Below are positions 8,814 through 17,530 of a stretch of DNA of 64,000 nucleotides, one piece after another. The position numbers and the translations under genes were made by a program. The notes beneath the pieces are model-generated. The model did not search any database and was not told the origin of the DNA. It saw nothing but the letters and a program-made list of their open reading frames with translations. The DNA comes from Sphingomonas sp. (lineage in GTDB: Bacteria; Pseudomonadota; Alphaproteobacteria; Sphingomonadales; Sphingomonadaceae): positions 1-64,000 of the forward strand of contig JAFOMG010000002.1 of assembly GCA_017418975.1 (NCBI GenBank), written 5' to 3'. The number at the start of each line of letters is the position of its first letter. Positions within the stretch are counted from its first letter, which is position 1.

Positions 8814-9250
8814 CAGCCGGCCTCCCCCTCCGCGCCTGCCGGCTCCGCCGAAGCGGGGGCCGGCGCCGGAACCGCGCATTCGCTCTCGCGCAGCAGGAGC
8901 TGTTGCTGCTGTGCGCACAGGACGAGATATTCGCGGCCGTCGCAGCGCAACAGGCAGACATCGGCATATTGGCTGACGCGGCGCGTTTCGAGCACCTCCA
9001 CCCGCCGCTGTGCCGGCAGCGCGGCGACCAGCCCGCGCAAGCGCGGGAGCGCGATCCGCCCGCCGCCACGCTTGAGCGCCAGGGCAGCCAGCGCCGCGAG
9101 CATCAGGCAGAGGAGCAGCGCCATCACGATCCGGGTGAGCGAAAGGTTCAGGCTCCCGCCGCCGCCCAGCCGCCCCGGCTGCGCAAGGGCGACGGGGGCA
9201 TGAACCAGAAACACCGCCAGGCCCGCCCATGCCGCGGTCAATCGGGCCAT
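8813..9250 (-). CDS. fliO: FliO-like flagellar biosynthetic protein
   Basis: FliO is a poorly conserved membrane protein that helps assemble the FliP ring. This 145-aa protein has an N-terminal hydrophobic stretch, a second strong membrane helix near residues 38-60 (TRIVMALLLCLMLAALAALA), and a cytoplasmic domain with RVEVLETRRVSQYADVCLLR, the usual FliO-type beta core. The tail is Ala/Pro/Glu-rich. It lies between fliN and fliP, overlapping both, which is the canonical position. Confidence 0.82.
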   Translation of the reverse strand: MARLTAAWAGLAVFLVHAPVALAQPGRLGGGGSLNLSLTRIVMALLLCLMLAALAALALKRGGGRIALPRLRGLVAALPAQRRVEVLETRRVSQYADVCLLRCDGREYLVLCAQQQQLLLRESECAVPAPAPASAEPAGAEGEAG

Positions 9251-9567
9251 TGCGCGATCTCGGTGAGGCGCACGCCGAACTTCTCGCCCACCGCGACCAG
9301 TTCTCCCCGCGCCACCGCGACGCCGTTGAGGCGCAGCTCGACCGGCGTGTTGAGCTGCGCGTCGAGCGTCACCACCGCACCGGCGGCGAGGCCGGTCAGA
9401 TCGGCCACGGTCATCGGGGCGCCCCCCAGAAACGCCTCGAGCTGGACGCCGACATTCTCGATCAGCTTGCTGCTGATGCGTGCCGGTGCCGGCCGCTCGG
9501 GCCTGGCTGTGACGGGCTGGGTCTCGGCGGGCAGGATGTCACTCGGTTCGGTCACGGGATCACTCAT
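9238..9567 (-). CDS. fliN: Flagellar switch protein FliN (SpoA domain)
   Basis: FliN forms the lower part of the switch C-ring and helps dock the FliH-FliI ATPase. The 109-aa protein has a disordered Pro/Glu-rich start and a SpoA domain from about residue 35, with VQLEAFLGGAPMTVADLTGL and ending in GELVAVGEKFGVRLTEI, both typical of FliN. The ATG at 9567 overlaps the stop of the upstream fliM-like gene; the longer open frame to 9990 is not needed. It overlaps the following fliO by 13 bases. Confidence 0.9.
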   Translation of the reverse strand: MSDPVTEPSDILPAETQPVTARPERPAPARISSKLIENVGVQLEAFLGGAPMTVADLTGLAAGAVVTLDAQLNTPVELRLNGVAVARGELVAVGEKFGVRLTEIAQWPD

Positions 9568-10346
9568 CGGGTTGGAGCTTCTACGATCTCGAGCGCGGGG
9601 CCGCGCTCGCCTTCGACCACCGCGCAGCGACCACGTGCCAGCGGCACGCCGTCCACCGCGAGCGGCAGGATGTCGTCGGTCGCCCGGTCGAGCACGAGCA
9701 CATCGCCGCAGCCGAGCCCGGCGAGCTCGGCAACGGTGATGCGGCTGCGGCCGAGCAGCGCGGAAAGCGACACGGGGATATCGGCCAGCGCCGCCCTGCC
9801 GGAACCGAGGGGCGCACCGATCGCCGGTTCGGGCAGCGCTTCGCGGACGAAGCGCGCGAAAACGGGCGCCGACAGCTCGATCTGGAGCGTCAGCCCGCGC
9901 GTGGCGGTGACGATCTCGAGCCGATGCACCGGCCCCTCGCCGCGCCCGGCTTCCGACTGGTGCCAGACCGGCCGGCCCAGCGCGAGGCACTGGACGAGGC
10001 GGGACTTGAGGCCGTCGAGGCAGTCCTTGCCCAATGCCTCGAGCAGCGCCTGATCATGCGCATTGCGCTGGCCCGCCGCGGCCGGAACGCCAAGGACCAT
10101 CGCGCCCAGTGCCATCGCTCCCGCCGGCGGCAGGCCGATCGCCAGGCCTTCGTCGCAGCTGTGCCACACCGCCTTGCGCAACTCGCCGCGCGGCGCCGCG
10201 ATGCGCGCGAGCGCCCCGGCGACGCGCATCGGCTCGCCCGCGAACCATTCGCCCGACCAGCTCTCGATCATGTCGGCAAGCGCGCGCTGGGCCGCGGGCG
10301 GCGTCGCCGCACCGTCGGGCAGCCAGAGTCGGAAGGGAAGCGTCAT
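9564..10346 (-). CDS. fliM: FliM-like switch protein, short and lacking the CheY-binding N-terminus
   Basis: By position, before fliN, this should be FliM, the switch subunit linking FliG to FliN. The C-terminal 80 residues form a SpoA domain (IPVSLSALLGRSRITVAELA, then VDGVPLARGRCAVVEGERGP). At 260 aa it is shorter than usual FliM (about 330). The N-terminal LSQxEIDxLL-type CheY-phosphate binding segment is not seen, nor is a clear FliG-contact GGxG motif. It thus also resembles SctQ-type proteins of injectisomes. FliM of a reduced motor is my first reading. Confidence 0.6.
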   Translation of the reverse strand: MTLPFRLWLPDGAATPPAAQRALADMIESWSGEWFAGEPMRVAGALARIAAPRGELRKAVWHSCDEGLAIGLPPAGAMALGAMVLGVPAAAGQRNAHDQALLEALGKDCLDGLKSRLVQCLALGRPVWHQSEAGRGEGPVHRLEIVTATRGLTLQIELSAPVFARFVREALPEPAIGAPLGSGRAALADIPVSLSALLGRSRITVAELAGLGCGDVLVLDRATDDILPLAVDGVPLARGRCAVVEGERGPALEIVEAPTR

Positions 10347-11515
10347 CCCTGCCCCCGGATGCCGAAGAGCTGCTGGATCATGTCGTTCGAGACGCTGACG
10401 ATCTGCGACGAGGCCTGGAAGCCGCGCTGGATCAGGATCAGGTCGCCGAACTGCTTGGAAAGGTCGACATTCGATGCCTCGAGCTGCTTGGCCTTGACCA
10501 GGCCCACCCTGGGATCGTCGCTCGCGAGATACATGCGCTCGCCGCTGCCGCTATAGGTGAACAGCCCGCCATCCTTCTCGATCAGCGACTGGGTGTCGCG
10601 GAAGTCCGCGAGCGCGACCGCGCCGAGATCGAGCTTCTGCTCGTTCGAATAGGCGAGCTCGAGATGGCCGGTGGCATTGACCGTCACCGTGGTGAGCGCG
10701 CCCACGCCATGCCCGTCGATCGAGGAAGCGCGCAGGTTGGAAACGTCGCCCGAGGAATAGGACTGCACCGCCGAGAAATCCAAGGTAACCTTGAAGTTGT
10801 TGGTGGTATCCTCGACCTCGATCTTGGCGGTGCTGGGGTCGACGACGCTGCCGATGAACTTCAGGTTCTTGGTCGCGACACTGCCCTTCTCGTCACTGAT
10901 CTTGACGGTCCATTCGCCGGCGACCGTGCCCTTCTCGAACTTCGCGCTCCATTTGTGCGAGCCGCCCTTGGCGTCGTAGACGACCATGTCGTTGATCGTG
11001 ACCGCGTTGACGGCGGTGTTCGACAGATTGTCGGTGAAGGTGATCGTGGTGCTGCCGAGCGGCGCGCTGGTGCGCTTCTGGTCGATCGAGAGGCTCACCG
11101 GCCGGCCGGAGGAGTCGAGCGTCGCCAGCCGGTAATTGGTGCCCGAAAGGACGATGAACCCCTTGTTGTCCACCTCGAAGCTGCCGGTGCGCGCATAGAG
11201 CATCTTGTCGCCGTCCATCAGGACGAGGAAGCCGCCGCCGTCGATCGCCAGGTCGAGATCGCGACCGGTCTGCCGCAACTGGCCGGCGCTCAGATCGAGC
11301 CGGCTCTGGCCGATGCCCACGCCGTTGCCGCCGCCATTGCTGTCGGTGTCGTGCGAGAGCCCGCCCTGGCTGCCGCTGCCATAATAGTTCTGGAACGTCA
11401 CCGTCGAGCCCCGGAAGCCCGAGGTGTTGAGGTTGGTCACGTTGTTGCTGACCTGCTCGAGCCCGCGGGAATAGGCGTTGAGACCACTGAGGCCGATATA
11501 GATGGCACCGAACAT
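10343..11515 (-). CDS. flgE: Flagellar hook protein FlgE
   Basis: FlgE polymerises into the hook outside the outer membrane. The 390-aa protein has the classic N-terminal rod/hook signature IGLSGLNAYSRGLEQVSNNV with TNLNTSGFRGS. A middle D1/D2 region follows, then the C-terminal helix QFGDLILIQRGFQASSQIVS, which packs with the N-terminal helix in the assembled hook. The length is normal. It sits directly downstream of flgD, the hook scaffold. The stop overlaps the fliM-like start. Confidence 0.95.
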   Translation of the reverse strand: MFGAIYIGLSGLNAYSRGLEQVSNNVTNLNTSGFRGSTVTFQNYYGSGSQGGLSHDTDSNGGGNGVGIGQSRLDLSAGQLRQTGRDLDLAIDGGGFLVLMDGDKMLYARTGSFEVDNKGFIVLSGTNYRLATLDSSGRPVSLSIDQKRTSAPLGSTTITFTDNLSNTAVNAVTINDMVVYDAKGGSHKWSAKFEKGTVAGEWTVKISDEKGSVATKNLKFIGSVVDPSTAKIEVEDTTNNFKVTLDFSAVQSYSSGDVSNLRASSIDGHGVGALTTVTVNATGHLELAYSNEQKLDLGAVALADFRDTQSLIEKDGGLFTYSGSGERMYLASDDPRVGLVKAKQLEASNVDLSKQFGDLILIQRGFQASSQIVSVSNDMIQQLFGIRGQG

Positions 11516-11518
11516 GGC

Positions 11519-11962
11519 TTAGTTCCCCTTCCTGACTTGCGAGATGCTGGCGATCGCGAGGTTGCTGATCGTGCGATTGTCCGCCGTCTTGATCGTGATC
11601 CGCGGCGTGCCGTTGTCGAAGGTGACCGCAGTCACCGTGCCCGTCAGCGTGGTCGCGCCCGCCGGCACGTCGACCATGGTGCCGAGAAGGCCGGTCGCCT
11701 GGCTGGTCGCCTGGGCCGAGACCAGCAGCTCGAGCCGGTCGTTCATCGTCTGGCTCTGCTGGATCTGCGAGAATTGCGCGAGCTGCGAGACGAACTCGAA
11801 ATTGTCCATCGGCTTCAGCGGATCCTGATACGTCAGCTGGGTCAGGATGATCTTGAGCAGCGCATCGAAGCCGAGGCCGAAGGCATCGGTCGCCGCGCTG
11901 GCGGTGCTGGCGTTCTGCTGGGTGCCGTTGGCGGCACTCACCGGCGCGGTCTGCGCGATCAT
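11519..11962 (-). CDS. flgD: Hook assembly scaffold FlgD
   Basis: FlgD caps the growing hook and is replaced when the hook is complete. The 147-aa protein contains the conserved core LLKIILTQLTYQDPLKPMDN followed by FVSQLAQFSQIQQ, unmistakable for FlgD. It is shorter than the enteric protein (about 230 aa): the C-terminal part is a single small beta domain and the FnIII-like domain appears to be missing. Short forms are common in alphaproteobacteria. It precedes flgE and follows the fliK-like gene with an overlapping start. Confidence 0.92.
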   Translation of the reverse strand: MIAQTAPVSAANGTQQNASTASAATDAFGLGFDALLKIILTQLTYQDPLKPMDNFEFVSQLAQFSQIQQSQTMNDRLELLVSAQATSQATGLLGTMVDVPAGATTLTGTVTAVTFDNGTPRITIKTADNRTISNLAIASISQVRKGN

Positions 11963-12750
11963 CGTTCACTCTCCCGTAGCGGCATGGCGTTGATCTGGAT
12001 GCGGGCGGCGGAAAGGCCGTGGCGGCCGAGCAGCGCCGCGATCTCGTCGCGCAGCCGATGGCGTTCCGCCTCGTCCAACCCCTCGACGCGCGCGGCAATC
12101 TGAAGCCCGCTCTCGAGCTCGCGCAGCGCCACGTGCAGCGCAGAACGGGCGGCGGATGGCGCGCGATGGGCCCGGCGCTGCGCCGAGGCGACCGGATCGG
12201 CGGCGGCGCCATATTCCTCGATCGCCGGCGGCGGCGCGGCCATGGCGCGCCCCATCGGCTCGGCCGGGATGACCGCCGGGACGGCCCCGGCGGCACGCAT
12301 CGCCGGCCGGGGCGACGCACCCGGCCGCGCCGCCGCGCCGGGTCCCTGGCGCCCCCCCGATACGATTTCCCGATCCAGGCCCGCAGCCAAATCCTCCGGA
12401 ACGGCGCCTGGAACCGGCGCGCGCATCGCATCCCCTTGCCCAAGCGCCACCGCCTGGCCCGGAGTCTCGCCCGCATGGCCGAAAAAGCCGTTCTGGTTGA
12501 ACATCCGCGCGCGCGGGGCGAGCGCCTGCTGCGCCGGCCCAGCGCCCGAAGCATCGGGAGCGAGCAGCGAAACCTCCGGCGCAGCCAGGGAAGGCATTTC
12601 GCCAGGCACCGCCGCCCCGTCCGCCAGCGCGCCACCGGCGCCGAGCAGCTGCGCGAACAGGTCGCTCGGCGCCTGTCCGTGCTGCTGGTCGGCGGAGTCG
12701 CCCCGCCCCTCGGGCGGCATGGGGCCGGTATGCGGGAGAGGTCCAATCAT
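11959..12750 (-). CDS. fliK: Probable hook-length control protein FliK
   Basis: The 263-aa protein is rich in Ala, Pro and Gly for its first 180 residues, so probably disordered. It ends in a compact domain (ALHVALRELESGLQIAARVE to RIQINAMPLR) resembling the Flg_hook domain of FliK that contacts FlhB. FliK measures hook length and triggers the FlhB substrate switch. Sequence conservation is low, so the call rests on composition, the C-terminal domain and position before flgD-flgE. The ATG at 12750 overlaps the fliJ-like stop (ATGA). Confidence 0.65.
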   Translation of the reverse strand: MIGPLPHTGPMPPEGRGDSADQQHGQAPSDLFAQLLGAGGALADGAAVPGEMPSLAAPEVSLLAPDASGAGPAQQALAPRARMFNQNGFFGHAGETPGQAVALGQGDAMRAPVPGAVPEDLAAGLDREIVSGGRQGPGAAARPGASPRPAMRAAGAVPAVIPAEPMGRAMAAPPPAIEEYGAAADPVASAQRRAHRAPSAARSALHVALRELESGLQIAARVEGLDEAERHRLRDEIAALLGRHGLSAARIQINAMPLRESER

Positions 12751-13196
12751 GCTCGCCTCCAGTTCGAAGCCATGCGATCCGCCAGCACGTCGAGCGCGCG
12801 TTCGTCGCGATCGCGGCGCCGCGCCCGGCGGCTGGTGTCGAGCGCGCGGTCGGCAAGCCGGCAATGCGCATCGCCATCATGCCAGGTCCGCTCCGCGGCC
12901 ACGCACGCCTCGGCCATCTGCGCGCGATGCGCCTGCGCGGCCGCGCTCGCCTGGCCCTGCTCGACAAGCTCGGCGGCAAGCGCATGGGCGAAATCCGGCG
13001 CGAAGTCCGCGCTGCCCAGATGCGCGTCCCAGGCACGCGCGGCCATTGCCGTGCGCTCGTCCGCCCGCCGCGACGCGTCCGCGGCCTCTTCCTCGCGCAC
13101 CTGCGCCGCGGCCAGCTCCTGATGCGCCGCCATGCGCTGCGCGACACGAAGCGCGGCGATGTCGGCAAGCGCGCGATGGGCCCGGCGGTCATGCAT
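12747..13196 (-). CDS. fliJ: FliJ-like coiled-coil protein
   Basis: A 149-aa, almost wholly alpha-helical, charged and Ala-rich protein directly after fliI. FliJ is the stalk of the export ATPase, an antiparallel coiled coil resembling the gamma subunit of F-ATPase. Heptad-like patterns occur in LAAAQVREEEAADASRRADE and in the later half. It overlaps the fliI end and the fliK-like start. FliJ evolves fast, so position and coiled-coil character are the main evidence. Confidence 0.65.
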   Translation of the reverse strand: MHDRRAHRALADIAALRVAQRMAAHQELAAAQVREEEAADASRRADERTAMAARAWDAHLGSADFAPDFAHALAAELVEQGQASAAAQAHRAQMAEACVAAERTWHDGDAHCRLADRALDTSRRARRRDRDERALDVLADRMASNWRRA

Positions 13197-14502
13197 GGCC
13201 GCCGCTCCCGATCGCCATGCCCAGGCCGGCGAGCGTGTCGGCGAACGCCGAATTCTCGCCCTGCCCCTGGCGCAGGAACGCCATCAGCTTCGCCCGCATC
13301 GCGATCGCCTGGTCGATCTCGGCATTGGCGCCTCCCTTGTAGACGCCGCTCTCGATCATCACCCGCGCCTCGTCATAGACGCCGAGCTGAGTGACGGCGG
13401 TGCGCGCCGCCGCGGCGTGCTGGCGCTCCATCAGCCGCGCGGCCTGGCGGCTGATGCTGCGCGACACATCGATCGCCGGAAAATGCCCGCGCTCCGCCAG
13501 CGTGCGCGACAGCACGACATGGCCGTCGAGCAGCGACTTCATCACTTCGACGATCGGGTCGTCGACATCGTCGGTCTCGCTCAGCACGGTCATCACCGCG
13601 GTGATCGCGCCGCGTCCGGTGGCGCCGCAGCGCTCGACCAGCCGCGGCAGGGCCGCGAAGACATTCGGCGTATAGGCGCGCACCGTCGGCGGCTCGCCGG
13701 CGGCAAGGCCGATCTCGCGCAGCGCCATGGCAAGGCGCGTGACCGAATCCACCACCAGCAGCACATGCTCGCCGCGATCGCGCCAATGCTCGGCCAGGCA
13801 CAGCGCGACATTGGCCGCACGGGCGCGCAGCGCCGCGGTCTCGTCGGAGGTCGCGGCGACCAGAGTGAAGCGCGCCGCATCGGCACGCGCGGAGAGCGTG
13901 CGCCAGATCGCCTCGACTTCGCGCCCGCGCTCGCCGACCAGGCACAGCACCACCCGGTCGCATTCGATCTGCCCGGCGAGCTGCTCGAGCAGGCTCGTCT
14001 TGCCCACGCCCGCCGCGGCGAAGATGCCGACGCGCTGCCCCTCGCCGAGCGTCAGCAGCCCGTCGATCGCGCGCAGCCCGGTCTTCACCATGCGTCGCGG
14101 CGCCGCGCGCTCGAGCGGGCGCGGCACCGATCCGGCCAGCACCGCCCGGCCCTGGACGGCGATTTCCCCCAGGCCGTCGAACGGCCGCCCGAACCCATCG
14201 ATCGCCCGCCCGGCGAACCCGTCTCCCACCGCCGCCGAGCTGCCGCCGGGCAGCGCCGTCACCCGCGCGCCCGGGCGCACCCGGCGGTTCTGCTCGAGCG
14301 GCACCAGGATCAGCCCAGCTTCGTCCACCGCGGCGACTTCGACGCGCACGACGCCGCCCTCGCCGGCGACATCGCAAAGATCGCCCACGGTGCAGGCCGG
14401 ACCGGTCGCCTCGAAATGGCCATGCGCGACCTTGCGCACGAAGCCGACCGGGCGGACCAGCTCCAGATCGCCCAGCCGCCGCAGGAAGGGATGGGCGGTC
14501 AT
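13189..14502 (-). CDS. fliI: Flagellar export ATPase FliI
   Basis: FliI is the hexameric F1-beta-like ATPase that energises early steps of flagellar export at the membrane base. The 437-aa protein has the Walker A motif AAAGVGKTS at residues 162-170, Walker B VLLVVDSVTRLAMALREIGL, and DGHVVLSRTLAERGHFPAID, a strongly conserved family block. The length is normal. I chose the ATG at 14502, which overlaps the fliH stop; the longer open frame is shadow sequence. It is followed by the fliJ-like gene. Confidence 0.96.
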   Translation of the reverse strand: MTAHPFLRRLGDLELVRPVGFVRKVAHGHFEATGPACTVGDLCDVAGEGGVVRVEVAAVDEAGLILVPLEQNRRVRPGARVTALPGGSSAAVGDGFAGRAIDGFGRPFDGLGEIAVQGRAVLAGSVPRPLERAAPRRMVKTGLRAIDGLLTLGEGQRVGIFAAAGVGKTSLLEQLAGQIECDRVVLCLVGERGREVEAIWRTLSARADAARFTLVAATSDETAALRARAANVALCLAEHWRDRGEHVLLVVDSVTRLAMALREIGLAAGEPPTVRAYTPNVFAALPRLVERCGATGRGAITAVMTVLSETDDVDDPIVEVMKSLLDGHVVLSRTLAERGHFPAIDVSRSISRQAARLMERQHAAAARTAVTQLGVYDEARVMIESGVYKGGANAEIDQAIAMRAKLMAFLRQGQGENSAFADTLAGLGMAIGSGGHA

Positions 14503-15161
14503 CCGGCCATCTCGGCGAGCAGGGCCGACAGCGCCTGCCACTGCGTGTCCATGTCGAGATCGATCTGGCCCAGCCGGCATTCGATCCGGCTGGCGCCGGC
14601 ACGCAGCGCGCGGTCGGTCTCGATGCGCACCCCTTCCGCGCCAAGCCCGGCCGAGAGCGCGGCGAGCGCGTCGATGTCAGGAAAGTCCTCTGGACTCAAA
14701 TGGATAGCGAGCACGCTCGATCGACGCAGGGCAGCGAGCTGGCGCGCGATCATCGCCTCGACCAGAGCGGACCGGTCCTCGCTATCGGCGAACATCCTGG
14801 CGAGCGCGGCGCGGGCGAGTTCCGGGGCGAGCCGGTCGAGCGCGCCCAGCCGCTCGCCCAGGTCGGCGCGGGCCCGCTCCAGCCCCTGGCGCAGCGCGGC
14901 GATCCCGTCGGCCTCGCGCCGCTCGGCCTGCGCCAGCCCTTCCTGCCGGCCCTCCTCGCGCGCCACCGCCACCGCGCGCTTCGCCGCCGCCTCGTCCTCG
15001 GCGCGCTGGCGCTGGAGCCGCTCCAGCTCGGCGACCAGCCGGGCCTGCTTGATGTCGCGCGGATCCGGCGCCGGCATCTCGCGCGCTTCGGCGGGCGGAC
15101 GCGCGCCGCCGACGAAGCTGCGCACCGCGATCCCGGCGTCGGACTTGATGAGCATGGTCAC
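14499..15161 (-). CDS. fliH: Flagellar ATPase regulator FliH
   Basis: FliH dimers form the peripheral stalk that links FliI to the C-ring through FliN. The 220-aa protein is helical and charged in the middle (AELERLQRQRAEDEAAAKRA), with Glu/Ala-rich coiled coil, and has a C-terminal globular domain related to F-ATPase delta (VRIETDRALRAGASRIECRL). The start is GTG at 15161, overlapping the upstream 116-aa gene; an ATG at 15155 is equally possible. Confidence 0.85.
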   Translation of the reverse strand: MTMLIKSDAGIAVRSFVGGARPPAEAREMPAPDPRDIKQARLVAELERLQRQRAEDEAAAKRAVAVAREEGRQEGLAQAERREADGIAALRQGLERARADLGERLGALDRLAPELARAALARMFADSEDRSALVEAMIARQLAALRRSSVLAIHLSPEDFPDIDALAALSAGLGAEGVRIETDRALRAGASRIECRLGQIDLDMDTQWQALSALLAEMAG

Positions 15162-15508
15162 GGCAGCTTGCCGCGCGGGCGGAGCAGGCCGCCCATCGTC
15201 TGGGCGAGCGACGCGCCGCGGCCCGGCTCGGGGCGCGCGGCGCCCTTCCCCGCCGGCATCAGGAACGCATCGAGGGCGCGCCGCCCCGCCACGGTGAGCC
15301 CGGCATCGCGCGCCTCGAGCCGCGCGGCGATATCGGCGGAATAGGGAGAGGCCGGTTCCACCGGGCCGCCAGCGACGGCGGCGAGCCGGGCGCGGACGCG
15401 GCGGCGCTCCTCGGCGCCCAGCCTTGCGAGCACGGCCCTGCGATCGGCGGCCGGCATCTCGCGCAATGCTTCGATCAGAATGTCGAGCCGGGCCTCAGGC
15501 AGCAGCAT
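15158..15508 (-). CDS. Unidentified 116-aa protein occupying the fliG position
   Basis: In most flagellar operons fliG (about 330 aa) lies between fliF and fliH. Here that slot holds a protein of only 116 aa. It begins with a helical segment, LPEARLDILIEALREMPAAD, with RRAVLARLGAEERRRVRARL following, and ends in a Gly/Arg-rich tail. I see none of the FliG motor-domain motifs, such as the charged torque helix. It overlaps fliF by 14 bases and fliH by 4, so it is expressed with them. It may be a much reduced FliG-like adaptor or an unrelated basal-body protein; no function is assigned. Confidence 0.7.
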   Translation of the reverse strand: MLLPEARLDILIEALREMPAADRRAVLARLGAEERRRVRARLAAVAGGPVEPASPYSADIAARLEARDAGLTVAGRRALDAFLMPAGKGAARPEPGRGASLAQTMGGLLRPRGKLP

Positions 15509-16772
15509 CGCCGGCCTCCTCCGTCATGTTGAGCTGGCGGCGGAGGCGCTGCGCAAAGGCCTCCTGCTCCTCGCCGCTCATCCGGCTGCCCGGCGCGCGG
15601 AAACGCCAGACCAGCATCGCCGCGATCGCCACACCGGCAACCAGCCAGAGCCACACCGGCGGCCAGGCGAAGCCGAAGCCCTGGGCCGGCAGCGGCGCGG
15701 CGGCGGCGGGCGCGCCTGCCGCCGCATGGCTGGGCTGCGCGATCGGCGGGGAGGACAGCGACCGGTCGATCGGCCCGGTCTCGAACGACAGGCTGTCGCC
15801 GGCCTGGTCGTCCAGCCCGGTCGCCTGGACGATGGCGTTGCGCGCGACCTGCTGGTCCTCGGAATTGATCGGCGCTTCGCTGATGAACAGGATGCGCATG
15901 CGGAAGTTGCGCGCCGCCCCCTCGCCCGAAGGCGTCCAGCCGGCGGCGGGCGCCGTCGCCGGATCGGAACCGGCCGGGCCGTTCGGCAGCAGCAGGACCC
16001 GCAGGGCAAAGCGCACGCCCGGCATCTGCCGCTCCACCGCGCCGCGCGCCCGGGCACGATAATAATTCTCGATCGCGCCGCGTTCCTCGATATCGGCGGG
16101 ACGCTCAAGGCCGGCACCGCCCTCGATCGCCGGCGCGGGACTGATCACATGGCCGGCGGCATCGAGCACCACCACCTTGCTCTCGGGCAGATCGGGGACC
16201 GCGGCGGCAACCAGCTGCTGGATGCCGGAGACGCGCGCCGGGTCGGCCGTCTGGCCCGGCTTCATCGTCACCGTCACCGCGGCCTTGGGATCGACCCGGT
16301 CGCCGCGGAAGAGCGCCTTTTCGGGCAGCGCGAGATGGACACGCGCGGTCTCCACGCCGTCCATCGCCGTGATGGTGCGGACCAGCTCGCCCTGAAGCGC
16401 GCGCTGATAGTTGATCTTCTGCGCGAAGTTGGTGAGCCCCATGTCGGACTTGTTGAACAGCTCGAAGCCGATCTGGCCGCGCGCCGCCGCGTCCGACCCG
16501 GCGATCGCGACGCGAGTGGCATCGGCCTGCCCCTCCGGCACCAGGATCGTCGCGCCGCCGTCGCGCAGGCGATAGGCCACGCCGCGCTTGTCGAGCTCGG
16601 CGACGATCGCGGAGGCATCGGTCGGCCGCAGCCCCTGGGCGAGCACGACATAGTCGGTGCGCAGGAACAGGAAATAGCCGGTGGCGAGCAGCAGCAGGAC
16701 GAGCCCGAGGACGCCGCCCAACAGGTACAGCTGGCCACGGGGAGCGGCGGGAGCGGGAACGGGGTTTTCCAT
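15495..16772 (-). CDS. fliF: MS-ring protein FliF, shortened
   Basis: FliF builds the membrane MS-ring on which rod and export gate assemble. The 425-aa protein has an N-terminal membrane helix (residues about 15-36), ring-building motifs including FELFNKSDMGLTNFAQKINY and MDGVETARVHLALPEKALF, and a second membrane helix near residues 370-388. It is over 100 residues shorter than typical FliF. The beta-collar region is small and only about 36 residues follow the second helix, where FliG normally binds. This fits the lack of a standard fliG next to it. Confidence 0.92.
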   Translation of the reverse strand: MENPVPAPAAPRGQLYLLGGVLGLVLLLLATGYFLFLRTDYVVLAQGLRPTDASAIVAELDKRGVAYRLRDGGATILVPEGQADATRVAIAGSDAAARGQIGFELFNKSDMGLTNFAQKINYQRALQGELVRTITAMDGVETARVHLALPEKALFRGDRVDPKAAVTVTMKPGQTADPARVSGIQQLVAAAVPDLPESKVVVLDAAGHVISPAPAIEGGAGLERPADIEERGAIENYYRARARGAVERQMPGVRFALRVLLLPNGPAGSDPATAPAAGWTPSGEGAARNFRMRILFISEAPINSEDQQVARNAIVQATGLDDQAGDSLSFETGPIDRSLSSPPIAQPSHAAAGAPAAAAPLPAQGFGFAWPPVWLWLVAGVAIAAMLVWRFRAPGSRMSGEEQEAFAQRLRRQLNMTEEAGDAAA

Positions 16773-16786
16773 CGGAGATCAGCCGG

Positions 16787-17110
16787 TCAGAGAGGCATGT
16801 TCATGATTTCGCGATAGCCCTCGACGATCCGCGAACGGACCTGCATCGCGAGTTCCACCGAAAGCCGGGCCTGCTCCAGCGCCATGGTGACCTGGTGCAC
16901 CGGCACCGAATCATCGACCGTGAACTGCTGGACGAGCTTGTCCGCCGTGGCGATCTTCTGATCGACGCCGCGCAACCCGCTCATCAGCACCTCGCCGAAG
17001 CCGGCGCCCCCGGCGGGCTGGGCGACCGTCCCGGTCGCCTCGCCCAGGCGCAGCGCGAGCGGCGCCGCATCCGTGCTGCCGATCGCCGCGATCCCCTCGA
17101 CCCCGGTCAC
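16787..17110 (-). CDS. fliE: Basal-body protein FliE
   Basis: FliE joins the MS-ring and export gate to the rod. The 107-aa protein has the typical C-terminal half, DDSVPVHQVTMALEQARLSV followed by ELAMQVRSRIVEGYREIMNM, matching family length and ending. The start is a GTG overlapping the flgC stop. The order flgB-flgC-fliE-fliF is canonical. Confidence 0.93.
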   Translation of the reverse strand: MTGVEGIAAIGSTDAAPLALRLGEATGTVAQPAGGAGFGEVLMSGLRGVDQKIATADKLVQQFTVDDSVPVHQVTMALEQARLSVELAMQVRSRIVEGYREIMNMPL

Positions 17111-17529
17111 GACTGCTTGCCCAGTTCGGCGGCGCGCGAATACATTTGCTGCGCGATGCTCATCGCCGTGAGATTGGCCTCATAGGCGCGCGAGGTCTTG
17201 ATCAGCAGCGTCATCTCGGATGCGTGATCGACATCGGGATAGGTGACGAAGCCATCGGCATCGGCATGCGGATGGCCGGGTTCGTAGACTCGCCGCGTCC
17301 CCGCCGCCATCGGCTCGACGCCGAGCACCTCGACGCCGCCGGGCGTCTTGTCGTCCGCGCGCACCAGATGCGCGAAATCGACCTGCGGCCCCGACAACAG
17401 GCGCAGCGGGTGGAAAGGCTGGCCGGAGGCGGTGCGGCTCGTGTTGATGTTGGCCAGGTTCTGCGCGATCACCTGGAGGCGCTGCCACTCGACGTCCAGG
17501 CCGGTGCGGCTGATGGCGATGGCATCCAT
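17107..17529 (-). CDS. flgC: Proximal rod protein FlgC
   Basis: FlgC is one of the proximal rod subunits crossing the periplasm. The 140-aa protein shows the N-terminal signature EWQRLQVIAQNLANINTSRT and the C-terminal helix of rod proteins, SRAYEANLTAMSIAQQMYSR. The ATG at 17529 is chosen because it starts the conserved helix; the open frame continues upstream only as a flgB shadow. It is one base from the flgB stop. Confidence 0.95.
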   Translation of the reverse strand: MDAIAISRTGLDVEWQRLQVIAQNLANINTSRTASGQPFHPLRLLSGPQVDFAHLVRADDKTPGGVEVLGVEPMAAGTRRVYEPGHPHADADGFVTYPDVDHASEMTLLIKTSRAYEANLTAMSIAQQMYSRAAELGKQS

Positions 17530-17530
17530 C

